From Coprococcus sp. OM04-5BH (GTDB lineage: Bacteria; Bacillota; Clostridia; Lachnospirales; Lachnospiraceae), in NCBI RefSeq assembly GCF_003482105.1, contig NZ_QULM01000001.1, positions 558,001 to 622,000 of the forward strand: 64,000 nt of DNA. The letters are read 5' to 3'. The number at the start of each line of letters is the position of its first letter. The stretch's first letter is position 1. Position numbers and translations under genes: made by a program. This document shows positions 8,168 through 16,343 of this stretch, one piece after another. The notes below the pieces were generated by a model. The model saw nothing but the letters and a program-made list of their open reading frames with translations. It did not search any database and was not told where the DNA came from.

Positions 8168-8230
8168 AGGTGTCCGGCACGATAGAAGAGGATTCTGAAA
8201 AGGGTCAGTAAAATTGTGCTGGACACTTTT
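8168..8230 (+). ncRNA. candidate small RNA or attenuator hairpin, about 60 nt
   Basis: Starting just after the promoter, GTGTCCGGCAC (8170-8180) pairs with GTGCTGGACAC (8216-8226). Three further pairs extend the stem to about 14 bp around a loop of about 29 nt, and TTTT follows at once. The whole predicted transcript is therefore a single terminator-like stem-loop. No ORF fits. It could be a stand-alone small RNA or the terminated product of a leader. Family not recognised. Confidence 0.45.
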
Positions 8231-8300
8231 GATTTGTGAAAATTGTGCATTTTATCGAAGATGCACAAAAACTGTAATGAATTTTATAAAATATGACATC

Positions 8301-8329
8301 TTTACAATATGGGCATTGGATGTTAATAT
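8301..8329 (+). promoter_or_regulatory. promoter of second intergenic RNA
   Basis: TTTACA, 17-bp spacer, TAATAT. Confidence 0.6.
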
Positions 8330-8335
8330 CTAACC

Positions 8336-8566
8336 ATAAGTTGGTTGAGTGATTGAGGTCAGTGCAAGCTGTGAAAACGGTTGCTCAATTAATATAAAAA
8401 AACAATTACTTTAAATTTTGAATACATGGAGGATTCCCAACGCACGAATTTCGTAGAAATCCCTTTATACGATGTAATGTAACCCCATAACCCCAAAATA
8501 AGGAATCCTCCTCTCCCCCCCCAATTTCCCAAGAGCCATTCTGTATTTTATACAGAGTGGCTTTTT
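8336..8566 (+). ncRNA. candidate structured RNA, about 230 nt
   Basis: Bounded by a promoter and a strong terminator. Hairpins seen in order: AACCA/TGGTT near the 5' end, TTGAG/CTCAA at about 8344-8388, a perfect 10-bp stem GGAGGATTCC (8428-8437) with GGAATCCTCC (8502-8511) enclosing a smaller ATTTC/GAAAT hairpin, a C-run, then the terminator. No credible ORF. It lacks the end-to-end pairing expected of 6S RNA. Its role is unknown. Confidence 0.5.
8533..8566 (+). terminator. terminator of the 230-nt RNA
   Basis: AGCCATTCTGTA pairs with TACAGAGTGGCT and is followed by TTTTT. Confidence 0.8.
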
Positions 8567-8669
8567 GTGCAATAGGCCTTCATGCAGAAATCATGCTTGC
8601 ATGAATTTCTATATGAAGGCTAATGTTCATCGAGCCGATAGGCGAGATGACAACGAGTCATTAGGCGAG
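8567..8669. repeat. intergenic repeat block, copy B, plus 23-nt direct repeat
   Basis: GTGCAATAGGCCTTC followed by AGAAATCATGCTTGCATG parallels the block at 4977-5020. AGAAAT...ATTTCT makes it palindromic. It is followed by two tandem units of period 23 starting CGAG and ending GGCGAG (8631-8646 and 8654-8669). Non-coding. Confidence 0.55.
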
Positions 8670-8693
8670 AAAATGGTTATATATTCAGTTTAG

Positions 8694-9557
8694 TCACATC
8701 ATGGAAATGAACTCCGCAAGAAATGCGGAGGTCATGATCAGTTCTGAGCGGGAACGGTCAGGGTAGTCAAAAATATCTTTGTGATCCGGAATATAAGAGA
8801 TTATGTTGTCTATGGATTGTTTGATCTTTATCACAATGGACTTGCCGGGGGTGGAGAAATATCTGTTTGACAGCACTCGGTTAAGCTTAGGAACTATAGA
8901 CAGTACATCGTTATCTATGAGGGGGTCAAGCAGAATTGTCTTGCTGGAATACATGGACATAAGATTAAGGAGCGTGCCCAGGGTAAGTATGTTGTTCCCT
9001 TTGGCGAAGAAGATGGTCTCTGGCAGGATGAAGTCCCGCTGTACCAGGAGTCTGTAAGGGGTCATGATGATCTCATCGGCGGAATTACAGGCCAGGGGAG
9101 AGGAAAGAATATAACTTTTGTGGGAAAGATTACGGTAACTTGCGGCAGTAATGCGCAGTATATAACAGTGTAGCTCACTTGTGGCGATACGTCGTTTGTT
9201 TACATACCATTTCAGCCACAACAGTAATGTAAACAGAGTTCTGTTATCCATTTCTTCAAAGCATATCACAGGGGCGTCATAATTATAGTAATAAGGTTCG
9301 TAATATTCCATTGAGTCAATGAAAAAATTATCTATAGAGCAGATTTCGGAGAGGATATGCACAGCAGTATCCCTGTCAAAGGTTTTGCTGAATTCAAAGT
9401 CTGCAGGCTCATAGGACAGCAATTCATCCAAAGATGAAAATATTTCGATGAGCTCCTGATTGATCTTGTCCGTATATTTATTTTGTTGCCCGGCTGTGAT
9501 TCCGGGTTCTTCGCTTTCCTTTCTCTTTGTTGTTACTCTTCTTTCCTCTGGGTTCAT
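8694..9557 (-). CDS. uncharacterised protein, 287 residues
   Basis: I do not recognise this family. The ATG at 9557 is chosen because it follows AGGAGG at ideal spacing; 28 more in-frame codons upstream look untranslated. The protein has a charged, disordered N-terminus (residues 1-25), then a mixed helical body with acidic/aromatic patches (YYEPYYYNYD), no signal peptide and no clear membrane segment. It stands alone between repeat-rich intergenic regions and points away from the HTH gene at 9797. Intact frame and strong ribosome site support expression. Confidence 0.65.
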   Translation of the reverse strand: MNPEERRVTTKRKESEEPGITAGQQNKYTDKINQELIEIFSSLDELLSYEPADFEFSKTFDRDTAVHILSEICSIDNFFIDSMEYYEPYYYNYDAPVICFEEMDNRTLFTLLLWLKWYVNKRRIATSELHCYILRITAASYRNLSHKSYILSSPLACNSADEIIMTPYRLLVQRDFILPETIFFAKGNNILTLGTLLNLMSMYSSKTILLDPLIDNDVLSIVPKLNRVLSNRYFSTPGKSIVIKIKQSIDNIISYIPDHKDIFDYPDRSRSELIMTSAFLAEFISMM

Positions 9558-9796
9558 TTTTTCCTCCTGTATATAATAGTATAATGATTCGGTTAACATC
9601 GTTTTGTGGGGTAAAACATCGAGGGAATTATAAAAAATCATGTATTAATATTATGGGGATAGTGTTAAATTAACTGATGTAGATAGTATATAACATAAAT
9701 TAATGAGCTGTTGTAGGAAAAAGGAATAGCGTTATTGGACTATGAGTAGAAGGACCGAAAGGGCATTACATATTATACATACCAGGAGGAAATATA

Positions 9797-10333
9797 ATGC
9801 AGATGTACGAAAGCATAGGACATAATATGAAGGAAATCCGAAAAAACCGTATGGCTGATATATACAGTGTGAAATATATTGTTGGCATTATAAATAGTTA
9901 CCTTCCCGAAGGCAGAGAAATCTCAGAGGGACTTTACTATAAGTGGGAAAATGAGGAACGTACACCTACTGTTATGCAGATTACAGCTATTGCCAAGGCT
10001 TTTAATATGTCAGAAACAAGATTGATACACTGGCATACCTATAAGGAAGAGAAAGGTAATGTGGACGATGAATGGTTTCTTCAGGAGTTACGCAGCTGGG
10101 ATCGGGACACATTGGATAAAGTAAAGTGGATATTTGCAGTGTGGCAGGGTGATACAAGGGCTCTGGTAGACTTTATGCTGTTATATGCCAATCTACCGGT
10201 AGAAGAAAGGAGGGACCTGGCAGTGTTCGGCGCCAGAGTGTATTCGGTGAGCACTGCAGAAAAGAAGATAGACAAGCGTATCCCCCAGCCTGATATGGAG
10301 TATATGAGAACTGCACTGTTAAAGCTGTGGTAA
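9797..10333 (+). CDS. helix-turn-helix (XRE-like) protein
   Basis: Protein of 178 residues with a Cro/C1-like segment in its first half: EGLYYKWENEERTPTVMQITAIAKAFNMSETRLIHW resembles helices 3-5 of an XRE domain. The N-terminal helix-turn-helix core is somewhat divergent. The C-terminal half is helical without a recognisable sensor domain. AGGAGG lies upstream of the ATG. The next gene, a LacI-type regulator, has its own promoter. Target genes unknown. Confidence 0.65.
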   Translation: MQMYESIGHNMKEIRKNRMADIYSVKYIVGIINSYLPEGREISEGLYYKWENEERTPTVMQITAIAKAFNMSETRLIHWHTYKEEKGNVDDEWFLQELRSWDRDTLDKVKWIFAVWQGDTRALVDFMLLYANLPVEERRDLAVFGARVYSVSTAEKKIDKRIPQPDMEYMRTALLKLW

Positions 10334-10369
10334 TAAAACTTTTTCTGATTATAAAATTCTAAAAAGAAG

Positions 10370-10398
10370 TTGACATTTTATTCGCAAAAATATATGAT
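10370..10398 (+). promoter_or_regulatory. promoter of the LacI-type regulator gene
   Basis: TTGACA, 17-bp spacer, TATGAT, about 75 bp ahead of the start codon. Confidence 0.7.
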
Positions 10399-10415
10399 GT
10401 ACTGGCTAGACAACC

Positions 10416-10427
10416 GATTGCGCAAGA
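10416..10427. promoter_or_regulatory. possible LacI-family operator
   Basis: The perfect palindrome TTGCGCAA (10418-10425) lies about 20 bp downstream of the -10 box. CG-centred palindromes are usual for LacI-family regulators, so negative autoregulation is plausible. Confidence 0.4.
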
Positions 10428-10473
10428 GGATAAGAGTAAAAATTTGTTCGGGTAATTCATATTAGGAGACCAC

Positions 10474-11490
10474 ATGGACAGTAGTAAACAGGAACAGAAG
10501 GACAGAATTACAATAACAGATGTTGCGGAGGCGTTGGGCATTTCCAAGACAACGGTTTCAAGAGCAATATCAGGAAAAGGCAGAATAGGGGCAGAGACCA
10601 GGGCAAGAGTTCTTGACTATATAGAGAAGCATAACTATAAGCCGAGTGTAATTGCCAAAGGTTTGGCACAGTCCAAATCCTATAATATCTGTTGGGCTAT
10701 GCCCAGTGATTACTCTGTAGGAAATCTTCCATTCTTTCAGAAGTGCCTCATGGGCATCATAGAGATGGGGATGCTGATGGATTATGACGTTCTTATATCC
10801 ATGATATCTCCTGATGATATAAGCCAGCTTGAGAGGATAGTTGAAAATCACAAGGTGGATGGCGTCATAATAGGAAGAACTCTGGTGAAAGACAGAACGA
10901 CCGAGTATCTTAAAGGTAAGAAAATCCCCTTCGTTGCCATTGGAAGCAGCGAGGATACAGATGTCGTTCAGATAGACCATGATCATAGGGGCGCCTGCAA
11001 GGAACTTACATCTATTGTTTTGTCAAGAGGTGCCGGCAATGTAGCCCTCATAGGTGGAAATAAAAATTATGTGGTAACGCAGAATCGTTACAAGGGTTTT
11101 GTTGACGCCATGAATGAAGCAGGAAAAGTTATAGACAATAATAAGGTTTATTTCGATATAGATGGAGCAGTAATGTGTGAGAGAGCTGTTGATGAGGCTC
11201 TCAAACAGAATGTGGAGTGTATACTTTGCATGGACGATGGAATATGCTGCAATGTTATTAATATTCTGAAGAAGAAAAAAATACAAGTCCCGGGAGATAT
11301 CAGGGTTGCTTCATTTTATGATAGCGACTTGTTCAAATATTACCAGCCATCCATCACTTCTCTAAAGTTTGATCCAAGACAGCTTGGAATGGTGGCTTGT
11401 AAGACTTTGATTGATTCTATTGAGGGGAATAAGGTCGATGCCTGCACAAGACTTGGCTACGAGCTTCTCCTTAGAGAATCAACGAAGTAA
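10474..11490 (+). CDS. LacI-family transcriptional regulator
   Basis: 338-residue repressor of standard length. The N-terminal LacI helix-turn-helix is clear (ITITDVAEALGISKTTVSRAISGKGRI, residues about 12-36), followed by the hinge region YKPSVIAKGLAQSKS and a periplasmic-binding-protein-like sugar domain ending with SITSLKFDPRQLGMVA. AGGAGAC precedes the ATG. A sugar or sugar-phosphate ligand is expected from the family, not shown. The neighbouring 11807-13648 protein, which looks related to carbohydrate-active enzymes, is the obvious candidate target. Confidence 0.88.
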   Translation: MDSSKQEQKDRITITDVAEALGISKTTVSRAISGKGRIGAETRARVLDYIEKHNYKPSVIAKGLAQSKSYNICWAMPSDYSVGNLPFFQKCLMGIIEMGMLMDYDVLISMISPDDISQLERIVENHKVDGVIIGRTLVKDRTTEYLKGKKIPFVAIGSSEDTDVVQIDHDHRGACKELTSIVLSRGAGNVALIGGNKNYVVTQNRYKGFVDAMNEAGKVIDNNKVYFDIDGAVMCERAVDEALKQNVECILCMDDGICCNVINILKKKKIQVPGDIRVASFYDSDLFKYYQPSITSLKFDPRQLGMVACKTLIDSIEGNKVDACTRLGYELLLRESTK

Positions 11491-11518
11491 TATGTTAATC
11501 ACAATCCCTTTTTTATCG

Positions 11519-11552
11519 GCACCGTTCATCCCCTCCCCACCCCGAACGGTGC
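11519..11552 (+). terminator. hairpin after the LacI-type gene
   Basis: GCACCGTTC pairs with GAACGGTGC around a C-rich loop. The following T-run is poor, so it may be an mRNA-end hairpin rather than a strong terminator. Confidence 0.5.
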
Positions 11553-11662
11553 TTCTTGTAATGATGTCGAAGACATCGTTACAAGAAACAGCCCTCACCG
11601 AAGGTGACTAAAAATGGCTGCTGCTCAAATTATCTTGTAATGATGTCGAAGACATCGTTACA
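11553..11662. repeat. two copies of a palindromic intergenic repeat
   Basis: Copy 1 at 11553-11587 and copy 2 at 11633-11662 share the arms TGTAATGATGTC and GACATCGTTACA around GAA. A third copy lies at 33950-33978. The arms of copy 1 extend to 16 bp with one G-T mismatch. The sequence between the copies holds no gene. Dispersed palindromic element or regulator-binding dyads. Confidence 0.7.
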
Positions 11663-11806
11663 TATTCTACAGCAATTCCAAAATATTCTTGCATGCTTCC
11701 CGGTTATTATGATAGTTTATACTCAGCGGGTTCAGTAGGGGAAATGCCCGGCAAAAGCCGTATTTTCACCATTTAACCAATGATGATTTCTTCGGGGAGG
11801 ATTTCA

Positions 11807-13648
11807 ATGGATAATACTTTCGTTGTAAATATAATTCACAGACCTGAGATGGTACCTGAATATGCTGAGAAGATAACAGGTCAGGGACAGGAAGAGGATA
11901 TAGGCAGGAAATCCCTGCTTACAGAGTCCCTGGATATATTTAAGTTCCAGCAGGAAACAGCCCATAAGAATGGTCTCAGGGTCACTATTCAGATGACCTA
12001 TGCCAGTCTCTTCAATGAGGAGGCTGTATCTATAGCAAAACACGATCATGAGGTGTACGGAGACGAGATCGCACTGTCTCTGTTAGGGCTTCCTTGCAAT
12101 GAGTTCAGAGATAAATACAGGACAAAGGATTTCTGCATCTGGATGTTCTCCATGGAAGACAAGAAGAGTATCGTAGATGACGTGTTTGGCAAGTTTCATG
12201 ATATTTTCGGATTTTATCCCCGGTCTACAGGCTCGTACTACATGGATGCGGACCTTATCAATTACATAAAGAGCAGATATCCTTCGGTGAAGTGTGCGAT
12301 TGCAACCTGCTTCGAGGAGGGACCTAAGGCATATCATACCTGCAATAATTCCTGGTATACACTGCTTGACGGCGGTCCGTGGAATCCATGGATACCATCA
12401 AAGCAGAACAGTCATGCACCTGCTGCAGATGAATCCGAGGACAGCGGAATTGTTGCAATACCTCATCTGTCCAGGGATCTTCTTGCCTGCTACGATGGAA
12501 ATGGCAGTAATTTCGGTACCCATCCACAGAACGTGCTAAGGGGAATGATATACGATACAAAGACCTGGGAGTTCCCATACTTCTTTAACCTGGTGGATCA
12601 GTACAGGCATCTGGCTGCCTACAATAAGGGCTATTCCTACAATATGATGTTTGTGGGGCCCGGCTGGCTCAACAAGCTGGGACGTTGGGAGGCACCTTAT
12701 GAGCTTCTTAAGAAGAGCTATGAAGATGGCTGCAGATATTATGGTGACCTTAAAAAGCAGGGCAGATGTGTGGATATGACCATGGCGGAATTTGCAGATT
12801 TCTACAGGGAGCATAAGACGTATTCTGAACCTGAGTGTGCCCTTTGGAAGGATATACTGTACGGCTCGGACAAGCAGATATTCTGGTATCTGGATCCCTA
12901 TATGAGAGCCCAGATCAACATGGATCAGGGCGGTGCGCTGGTGGACTTAAGACCATATGCGGCGAAGCTGTACTGGCCTGTGGGAATAGGCACAAAGCAC
13001 GTTCAGGATGCTTCATATCCATTCCTGATACAGGAGAAATACAGGGCTGGATATTTCACTCATTATGCAGGAGAAGGCACCATTAAAAGTGCCAAGCTCT
13101 GCTACAAGGGTGAGGAGGTGGATCTCTGTCTGTGCAGGACCAAGGCTCATTTCTCAAGGGATGACAGGACTGTGGTGCTGACTCTGGATCCTGTAGAGAT
13201 AGAATTTGCAGATCTGACAGTGAAATTACAGACTAAGATATATTTTGAAGAGGGATCATCAACCATCAGGTATGACAGGGTGATCCTTAAAATGAGCAGG
13301 GAGAACGCAGTCATAACTGTAAATGAATACCTGGTGGCATGCTACGGAACAACGGAATATCCGGAGGATATGACGGGAATAAAGCTTAAGGTGGCAAAGA
13401 CCTTAGACCACCGGGACATCGACTATGAATACAGGTGCAGGGAGGAAAGCCTCCCTGGTGCGGCAATTGCCTCTGCGGTAATACCTGCCATAGAGACTAA
13501 GCTTCTGGTAGGTGAGAATACCGGTAAGGCGACCGGCTATATCAGGGAAGGATATGCATTTTCACCTATGTTTACCTTAGGCTTTACTAAGGAACTTAAA
13601 TGCGGGGAGGTGATGTCTACATGGCTCAGGCTGGAAAAGGCAGATTAA
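11807..13648 (+). CDS. unrecognised large protein, possibly NodB/glycosidase-like
   Basis: 613-residue protein without signal peptide, hence probably cytosolic. I do not recognise the family. Residues about 60-190 have the rhythm of a NodB-type deacetylase or related (beta/alpha) barrel: an HEVYGDEIALSL segment, then a helix, GFYPRSTGSYYMDADLINYIKSRYP-like text and a later Trp-rich GGPWNPWIP. The C-terminal third is rich in beta strands, as in accessory domains of glycosidases. GGGGAGG precedes the ATG at 11807; an ATG at 11780 in frame has no such site. The LacI-type regulator upstream suggests a carbohydrate-linked role. Function is inference. Confidence 0.6.
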   Translation: MDNTFVVNIIHRPEMVPEYAEKITGQGQEEDIGRKSLLTESLDIFKFQQETAHKNGLRVTIQMTYASLFNEEAVSIAKHDHEVYGDEIALSLLGLPCNEFRDKYRTKDFCIWMFSMEDKKSIVDDVFGKFHDIFGFYPRSTGSYYMDADLINYIKSRYPSVKCAIATCFEEGPKAYHTCNNSWYTLLDGGPWNPWIPSKQNSHAPAADESEDSGIVAIPHLSRDLLACYDGNGSNFGTHPQNVLRGMIYDTKTWEFPYFFNLVDQYRHLAAYNKGYSYNMMFVGPGWLNKLGRWEAPYELLKKSYEDGCRYYGDLKKQGRCVDMTMAEFADFYREHKTYSEPECALWKDILYGSDKQIFWYLDPYMRAQINMDQGGALVDLRPYAAKLYWPVGIGTKHVQDASYPFLIQEKYRAGYFTHYAGEGTIKSAKLCYKGEEVDLCLCRTKAHFSRDDRTVVLTLDPVEIEFADLTVKLQTKIYFEEGSSTIRYDRVILKMSRENAVITVNEYLVACYGTTEYPEDMTGIKLKVAKTLDHRDIDYEYRCREESLPGAAIASAVIPAIETKLLVGENTGKATGYIREGYAFSPMFTLGFTKELKCGEVMSTWLRLEKAD

Positions 13649-13842
13649 ATTACAGATGCCCTTCATGCTTTATGAGGGATATAGACATTGACATGTTCTA
13701 TGACAAGGAAAAGGATGAGTATTACTGTCTCCGCTGCCAGTACCGTGGGGATGAGAAGAATGTACTTGAGAAAAATGAGCTGGCAAGGTTCAGGTACGGC
13801 ATGATAGGAAGGAGAATTACCATTGAGGATTACGGGGATTAA
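13621..13842 (+). CDS. small zinc-ribbon protein
   Basis: Protein of 73 residues (80 if the ATG at 13600 is used) overlapping the end of the previous gene in another frame. It contains RCPSC near the N-terminus and YYCLRCQY about 25 residues later, a CxxC...CxxC zinc ribbon, followed by a basic helix. GGGGAGG lies 12 bp ahead of 13621, a little far; AAGGA precedes 13600. Function unknown; spoIIID follows 150 bp downstream. Confidence 0.65.
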   Translation: MAQAGKGRLNYRCPSCFMRDIDIDMFYDKEKDEYYCLRCQYRGDEKNVLEKNELARFRYGMIGRRITIEDYGD

Positions 13843-13991
13843 TGGGAAGACTGCAGGAAAGAACACAGCAGGTAACCGGAGAAATGGGTATCTTATATTA
13901 AAGTATAACCTTATGGCGGCTGGATTTTGTTGTTTTATTTTTTAAGTCTGCGGCATAAACTGTACAAACAGTCAAATAGGGGTTTGTATAG

Positions 13992-14261
13992 TTGAGGGAA
14001 TATATCGAAGAGCGTGCAGAAGAGATCGGAAGATATATTGTGGAAAGCGGGGCAACTGTCAGACAGACCGCAGGAAGATTCGGAATATCAAAATCTACAG
14101 TACATAAGGATATTACGGAGCGGCTGGTGAAGGTTAATCCGTTTCTGGCAGCCAGGACAAGGATCGTGCTGGATTTTAATAAGGCAGAGAGACACATAAG
14201 GGGCGGCATGGCCACAAGGGAGAAATATCGTTCGTCCAATAAGCATGTTGAAGATATATAG
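13992..14261 (+). CDS. spoIIID: sporulation transcription factor SpoIIID
   Basis: Small DNA-binding protein of 89 residues, the family's usual size. The helix-turn-helix is clear: TVRQTAGRFGISKSTVHKDITERL, with a basic C-terminal region. In Bacillus SpoIIID acts in the mother cell together with sigma-E and then sigma-K, tuning dozens of genes. The start is a TTG at 13992 with a modest AGGGG upstream. It precedes a PP2C phosphatase gene by 27 bp. Presence of this gene supports a spore-forming ancestry. Confidence 0.93.
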   Translation: MREYIEERAEEIGRYIVESGATVRQTAGRFGISKSTVHKDITERLVKVNPFLAARTRIVLDFNKAERHIRGGMATREKYRSSNKHVEDI

Positions 14262-14288
14262 AGAAGGTATCAAAGGATAAGGTGAAGG

Positions 14289-15125
14289 ATGTTATTAGAT
14301 AAATTAAGAAATAAACAGAAGCAGAGAAGAGAAAAGGGATGCATACCGGCAGGACGTACACTGCTTTCATTTGATTCATATCAGGAGCTTGGAACCAGAA
14401 AAAATCAAGAGGATTGCCTGCTGTGCCTTGGAGATACGGAAGGGAATAAGGGCTTTCTCGGAATCGTGGCAGACGGCATGGGCGGCATGGAATACGGAGA
14501 GGTTGCTGCCCGCATGGTGGCAGACTGCGGAGCCATGGCATATGAGGACATGGAGCAGGAAGAGAAGGGCGACCGGATCTTAAGGGATATTGCATTAAGT
14601 GCAAATGAGGCGGTAAATACATTTGCAGAGGAAAAGAATGTAGATGGAGTAGGCTCCACCATGGTGGGGGTGTATATAAAGGATGGCAGAATGGATTATA
14701 TATCTGTTGGTGACAGCCGTATATACATGATAAGAGATGGTGAGTTGAAGCTGCTGACCCACGAGCATACCTACGATGTCAAGTTAAAGAGACTTGTGAG
14801 TGCCGGTGTGATAAGTGATGAGGATTATGAAGCTGCAACAGGAAAGTCGGCTCTTACATCCTACATCGGCATAGAGGAATTAAAGGAGATCGACAGTACG
14901 GATGAGCCGGTTGAGCTTAAGGAGGGTGATTCCATAATACTCATGTCTGATGGGGTGTTCAACACTCTTGATGAAGAACAGATATTGGAATATGGTGCAG
15001 AAAGACCTGATATTGCAGCGGAACTTATAAGAAGTGGAGTTCTGGCGGAGGAAAAGGAGACACAGGATAACCATACAGCCATAGTTATAAGAGTTGAAGA
15101 AATACAACATACAGACGGGAAATAA
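14289..15125 (+). CDS. PP2C-type Ser/Thr protein phosphatase
   Basis: 278-residue cytosolic metal-dependent phosphatase. The PP2C motifs are in order: TRKNQEDC (metal aspartate), VADGMGGMEYGEVAA, VGDSRIYMIRDGEL, LMSDGVFNTL and a final DNHTAIVI with the last metal-binding aspartate. No membrane segment or partner kinase is adjacent, unlike the usual prpC-prkC cluster. It may be cotranscribed with spoIIID. The FHA-domain protein at 30833 is a possible reader of phosphothreonine made by the same signalling branch. Confidence 0.9.
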   Translation: MLLDKLRNKQKQRREKGCIPAGRTLLSFDSYQELGTRKNQEDCLLCLGDTEGNKGFLGIVADGMGGMEYGEVAARMVADCGAMAYEDMEQEEKGDRILRDIALSANEAVNTFAEEKNVDGVGSTMVGVYIKDGRMDYISVGDSRIYMIRDGELKLLTHEHTYDVKLKRLVSAGVISDEDYEAATGKSALTSYIGIEELKEIDSTDEPVELKEGDSIILMSDGVFNTLDEEQILEYGAERPDIAAELIRSGVLAEEKETQDNHTAIVIRVEEIQHTDGK

Positions 15126-15179
15126 TCTGACAGACAAAAGGGTTATATAGCTTAAATATGATAATAGAAAAATAATAAA

Positions 15180-15246
15180 GAAGACCACTGTTTCACAGAG
15201 TGCTTATATGTTGGCACGGTGAGGAACAGCGGTCTTTCATATTTTA
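15180..15246 (+). terminator. terminator after the PP2C gene
   Basis: AGACC-CTGTT-TCAC-GTGC pairs with GCAC-GTGA-AACAG-GGTCT, with small internal bulges, followed by TTTCATATTTT. Confidence 0.7.
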
Positions 15247-15272
15247 AAATATGATGAGGTGACAGATTAGCC

Positions 15273-16280
15273 TTATTGTTCATGGTAGTATGTCAGACGT
15301 ATTCTGGCACTTTCTATAATTTCATTTCTTAGGGCTTCAGGTTCCAATACAATGGCGGAACTGCCGTAACCGTAGAGAAAGCTCTTGAAGCTTCCCATGC
15401 CGACTACGTCATCTTCGTATATAAGTGAGCCATCCTCCGGTAGGATTGTTATGGTGCCACAGGTTCTTGAAGTCAGGTCTCTGGTGGCTTTTCTTACTAC
15501 ATTCCCCTCGTTAAGGAAGCGGATCTTTACGTGAACCGGAGATGCAGGGTGTTCTGAGGTGCCAAGTTCCATTCCCCATACCTTTGGAAGAATATCAAGG
15601 GGGGACAGATCTGGTATGGAAACAGAGTCAGTGGTGACAGAATAGTGCTTGATTCTGTCAAGCCGCAGTGCCAGAAGATTGCCATTTGTAATTGTTACAA
15701 CATAGTAGTAATCGTCCATGGCATTGTGTACCAGCTTAAGAGGGCGTATCACTGAGGAGATGAGATCACCTTTAAATGGCTTATATATAACCTTAATGGT
15801 CTGTCCATTATCTATTATCCTCTGAATCTCCTGCCCCTTAACCTGCATTTTGGAATTTGACTTATTGTACATTGCTTTTGTCACATAGTTGTGCACTGAG
15901 TGATCCTTTGAGACAACAGCTTCGTCAAGGAAATCGTTCAGACAGTTTAACTCAAGAGGAGTTATGGACAGAAATACATCACTGTGGAATGAGGTCTCCG
16001 CCACAAGGGGCACATCGTCGTGGAGTCCCTTCTTTAGTTCTTCTGAGAAGTTGGAATAGTCATTGTCGCTGTCCTCATCCTCCTCCATATCAGGCGGATA
16101 TATGACAGTGTCGTAATCTTTATTGTTGCAAATGGTATAAATATCCTCCCTTATTACATTTATGGGAACATTCATCAGCTCAGCCAGCTCCTTTATAGAA
16201 TAGCTGGCGTCCATGTTCTGGAACAGGGACAGGATAGTATTTATTCTGTATATTGGAATTGTGAAATTATTAATATCCAT
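15273..16280 (-). CDS. WYL-domain transcriptional regulator (second of pair)
   Basis: 335-residue regulator. The N-terminal part (YSIKELAELMNVPINVIREDIYTI) is a winged helix-turn-helix of the DeoR/WYL type. The middle has a WYL-domain pattern (IKVIYKPFKGDLISSVIRPLKLVHNAMDDYYYVV) and the end is a WCX-like extension finishing LYGYGSSAIVLEPEALRNEI. WYL regulators sense ligands such as nucleic acids or nucleotides in several DNA-damage and defence settings. Cotranscribed with the WYL gene upstream (gap 63 bp) and divergent from the YhaO/YhaN-like pair. Confidence 0.8.
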   Translation of the reverse strand: MDINNFTIPIYRINTILSLFQNMDASYSIKELAELMNVPINVIREDIYTICNNKDYDTVIYPPDMEEDEDSDNDYSNFSEELKKGLHDDVPLVAETSFHSDVFLSITPLELNCLNDFLDEAVVSKDHSVHNYVTKAMYNKSNSKMQVKGQEIQRIIDNGQTIKVIYKPFKGDLISSVIRPLKLVHNAMDDYYYVVTITNGNLLALRLDRIKHYSVTTDSVSIPDLSPLDILPKVWGMELGTSEHPASPVHVKIRFLNEGNVVRKATRDLTSRTCGTITILPEDGSLIYEDDVVGMGSFKSFLYGYGSSAIVLEPEALRNEIIESARIRLTYYHEQ

Positions 16281-16343
16281 AATTTTCTTCCTTGTAGATT
16301 TTGTTTATTTAGTCTGGCTTGTTACAGGTTGTCCGTTTAGGCG

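Noticed and set aside
8336-8566. 6S RNA
   Set aside because: The 5' and 3' ends do not pair into a long rod with a central bubble; stems are sequential.
11500-11670. CRISPR array, from the repeated palindromes
   Set aside because: Only two copies, no regular spacers and no cas genes; the third copy is 22 kb away.
13843-13991. Sigma-E-type promoter ahead of spoIIID
   Set aside because: Fragments resembling the -10 (CATAAACT) exist, but no convincing -35 at the right distance could be placed.
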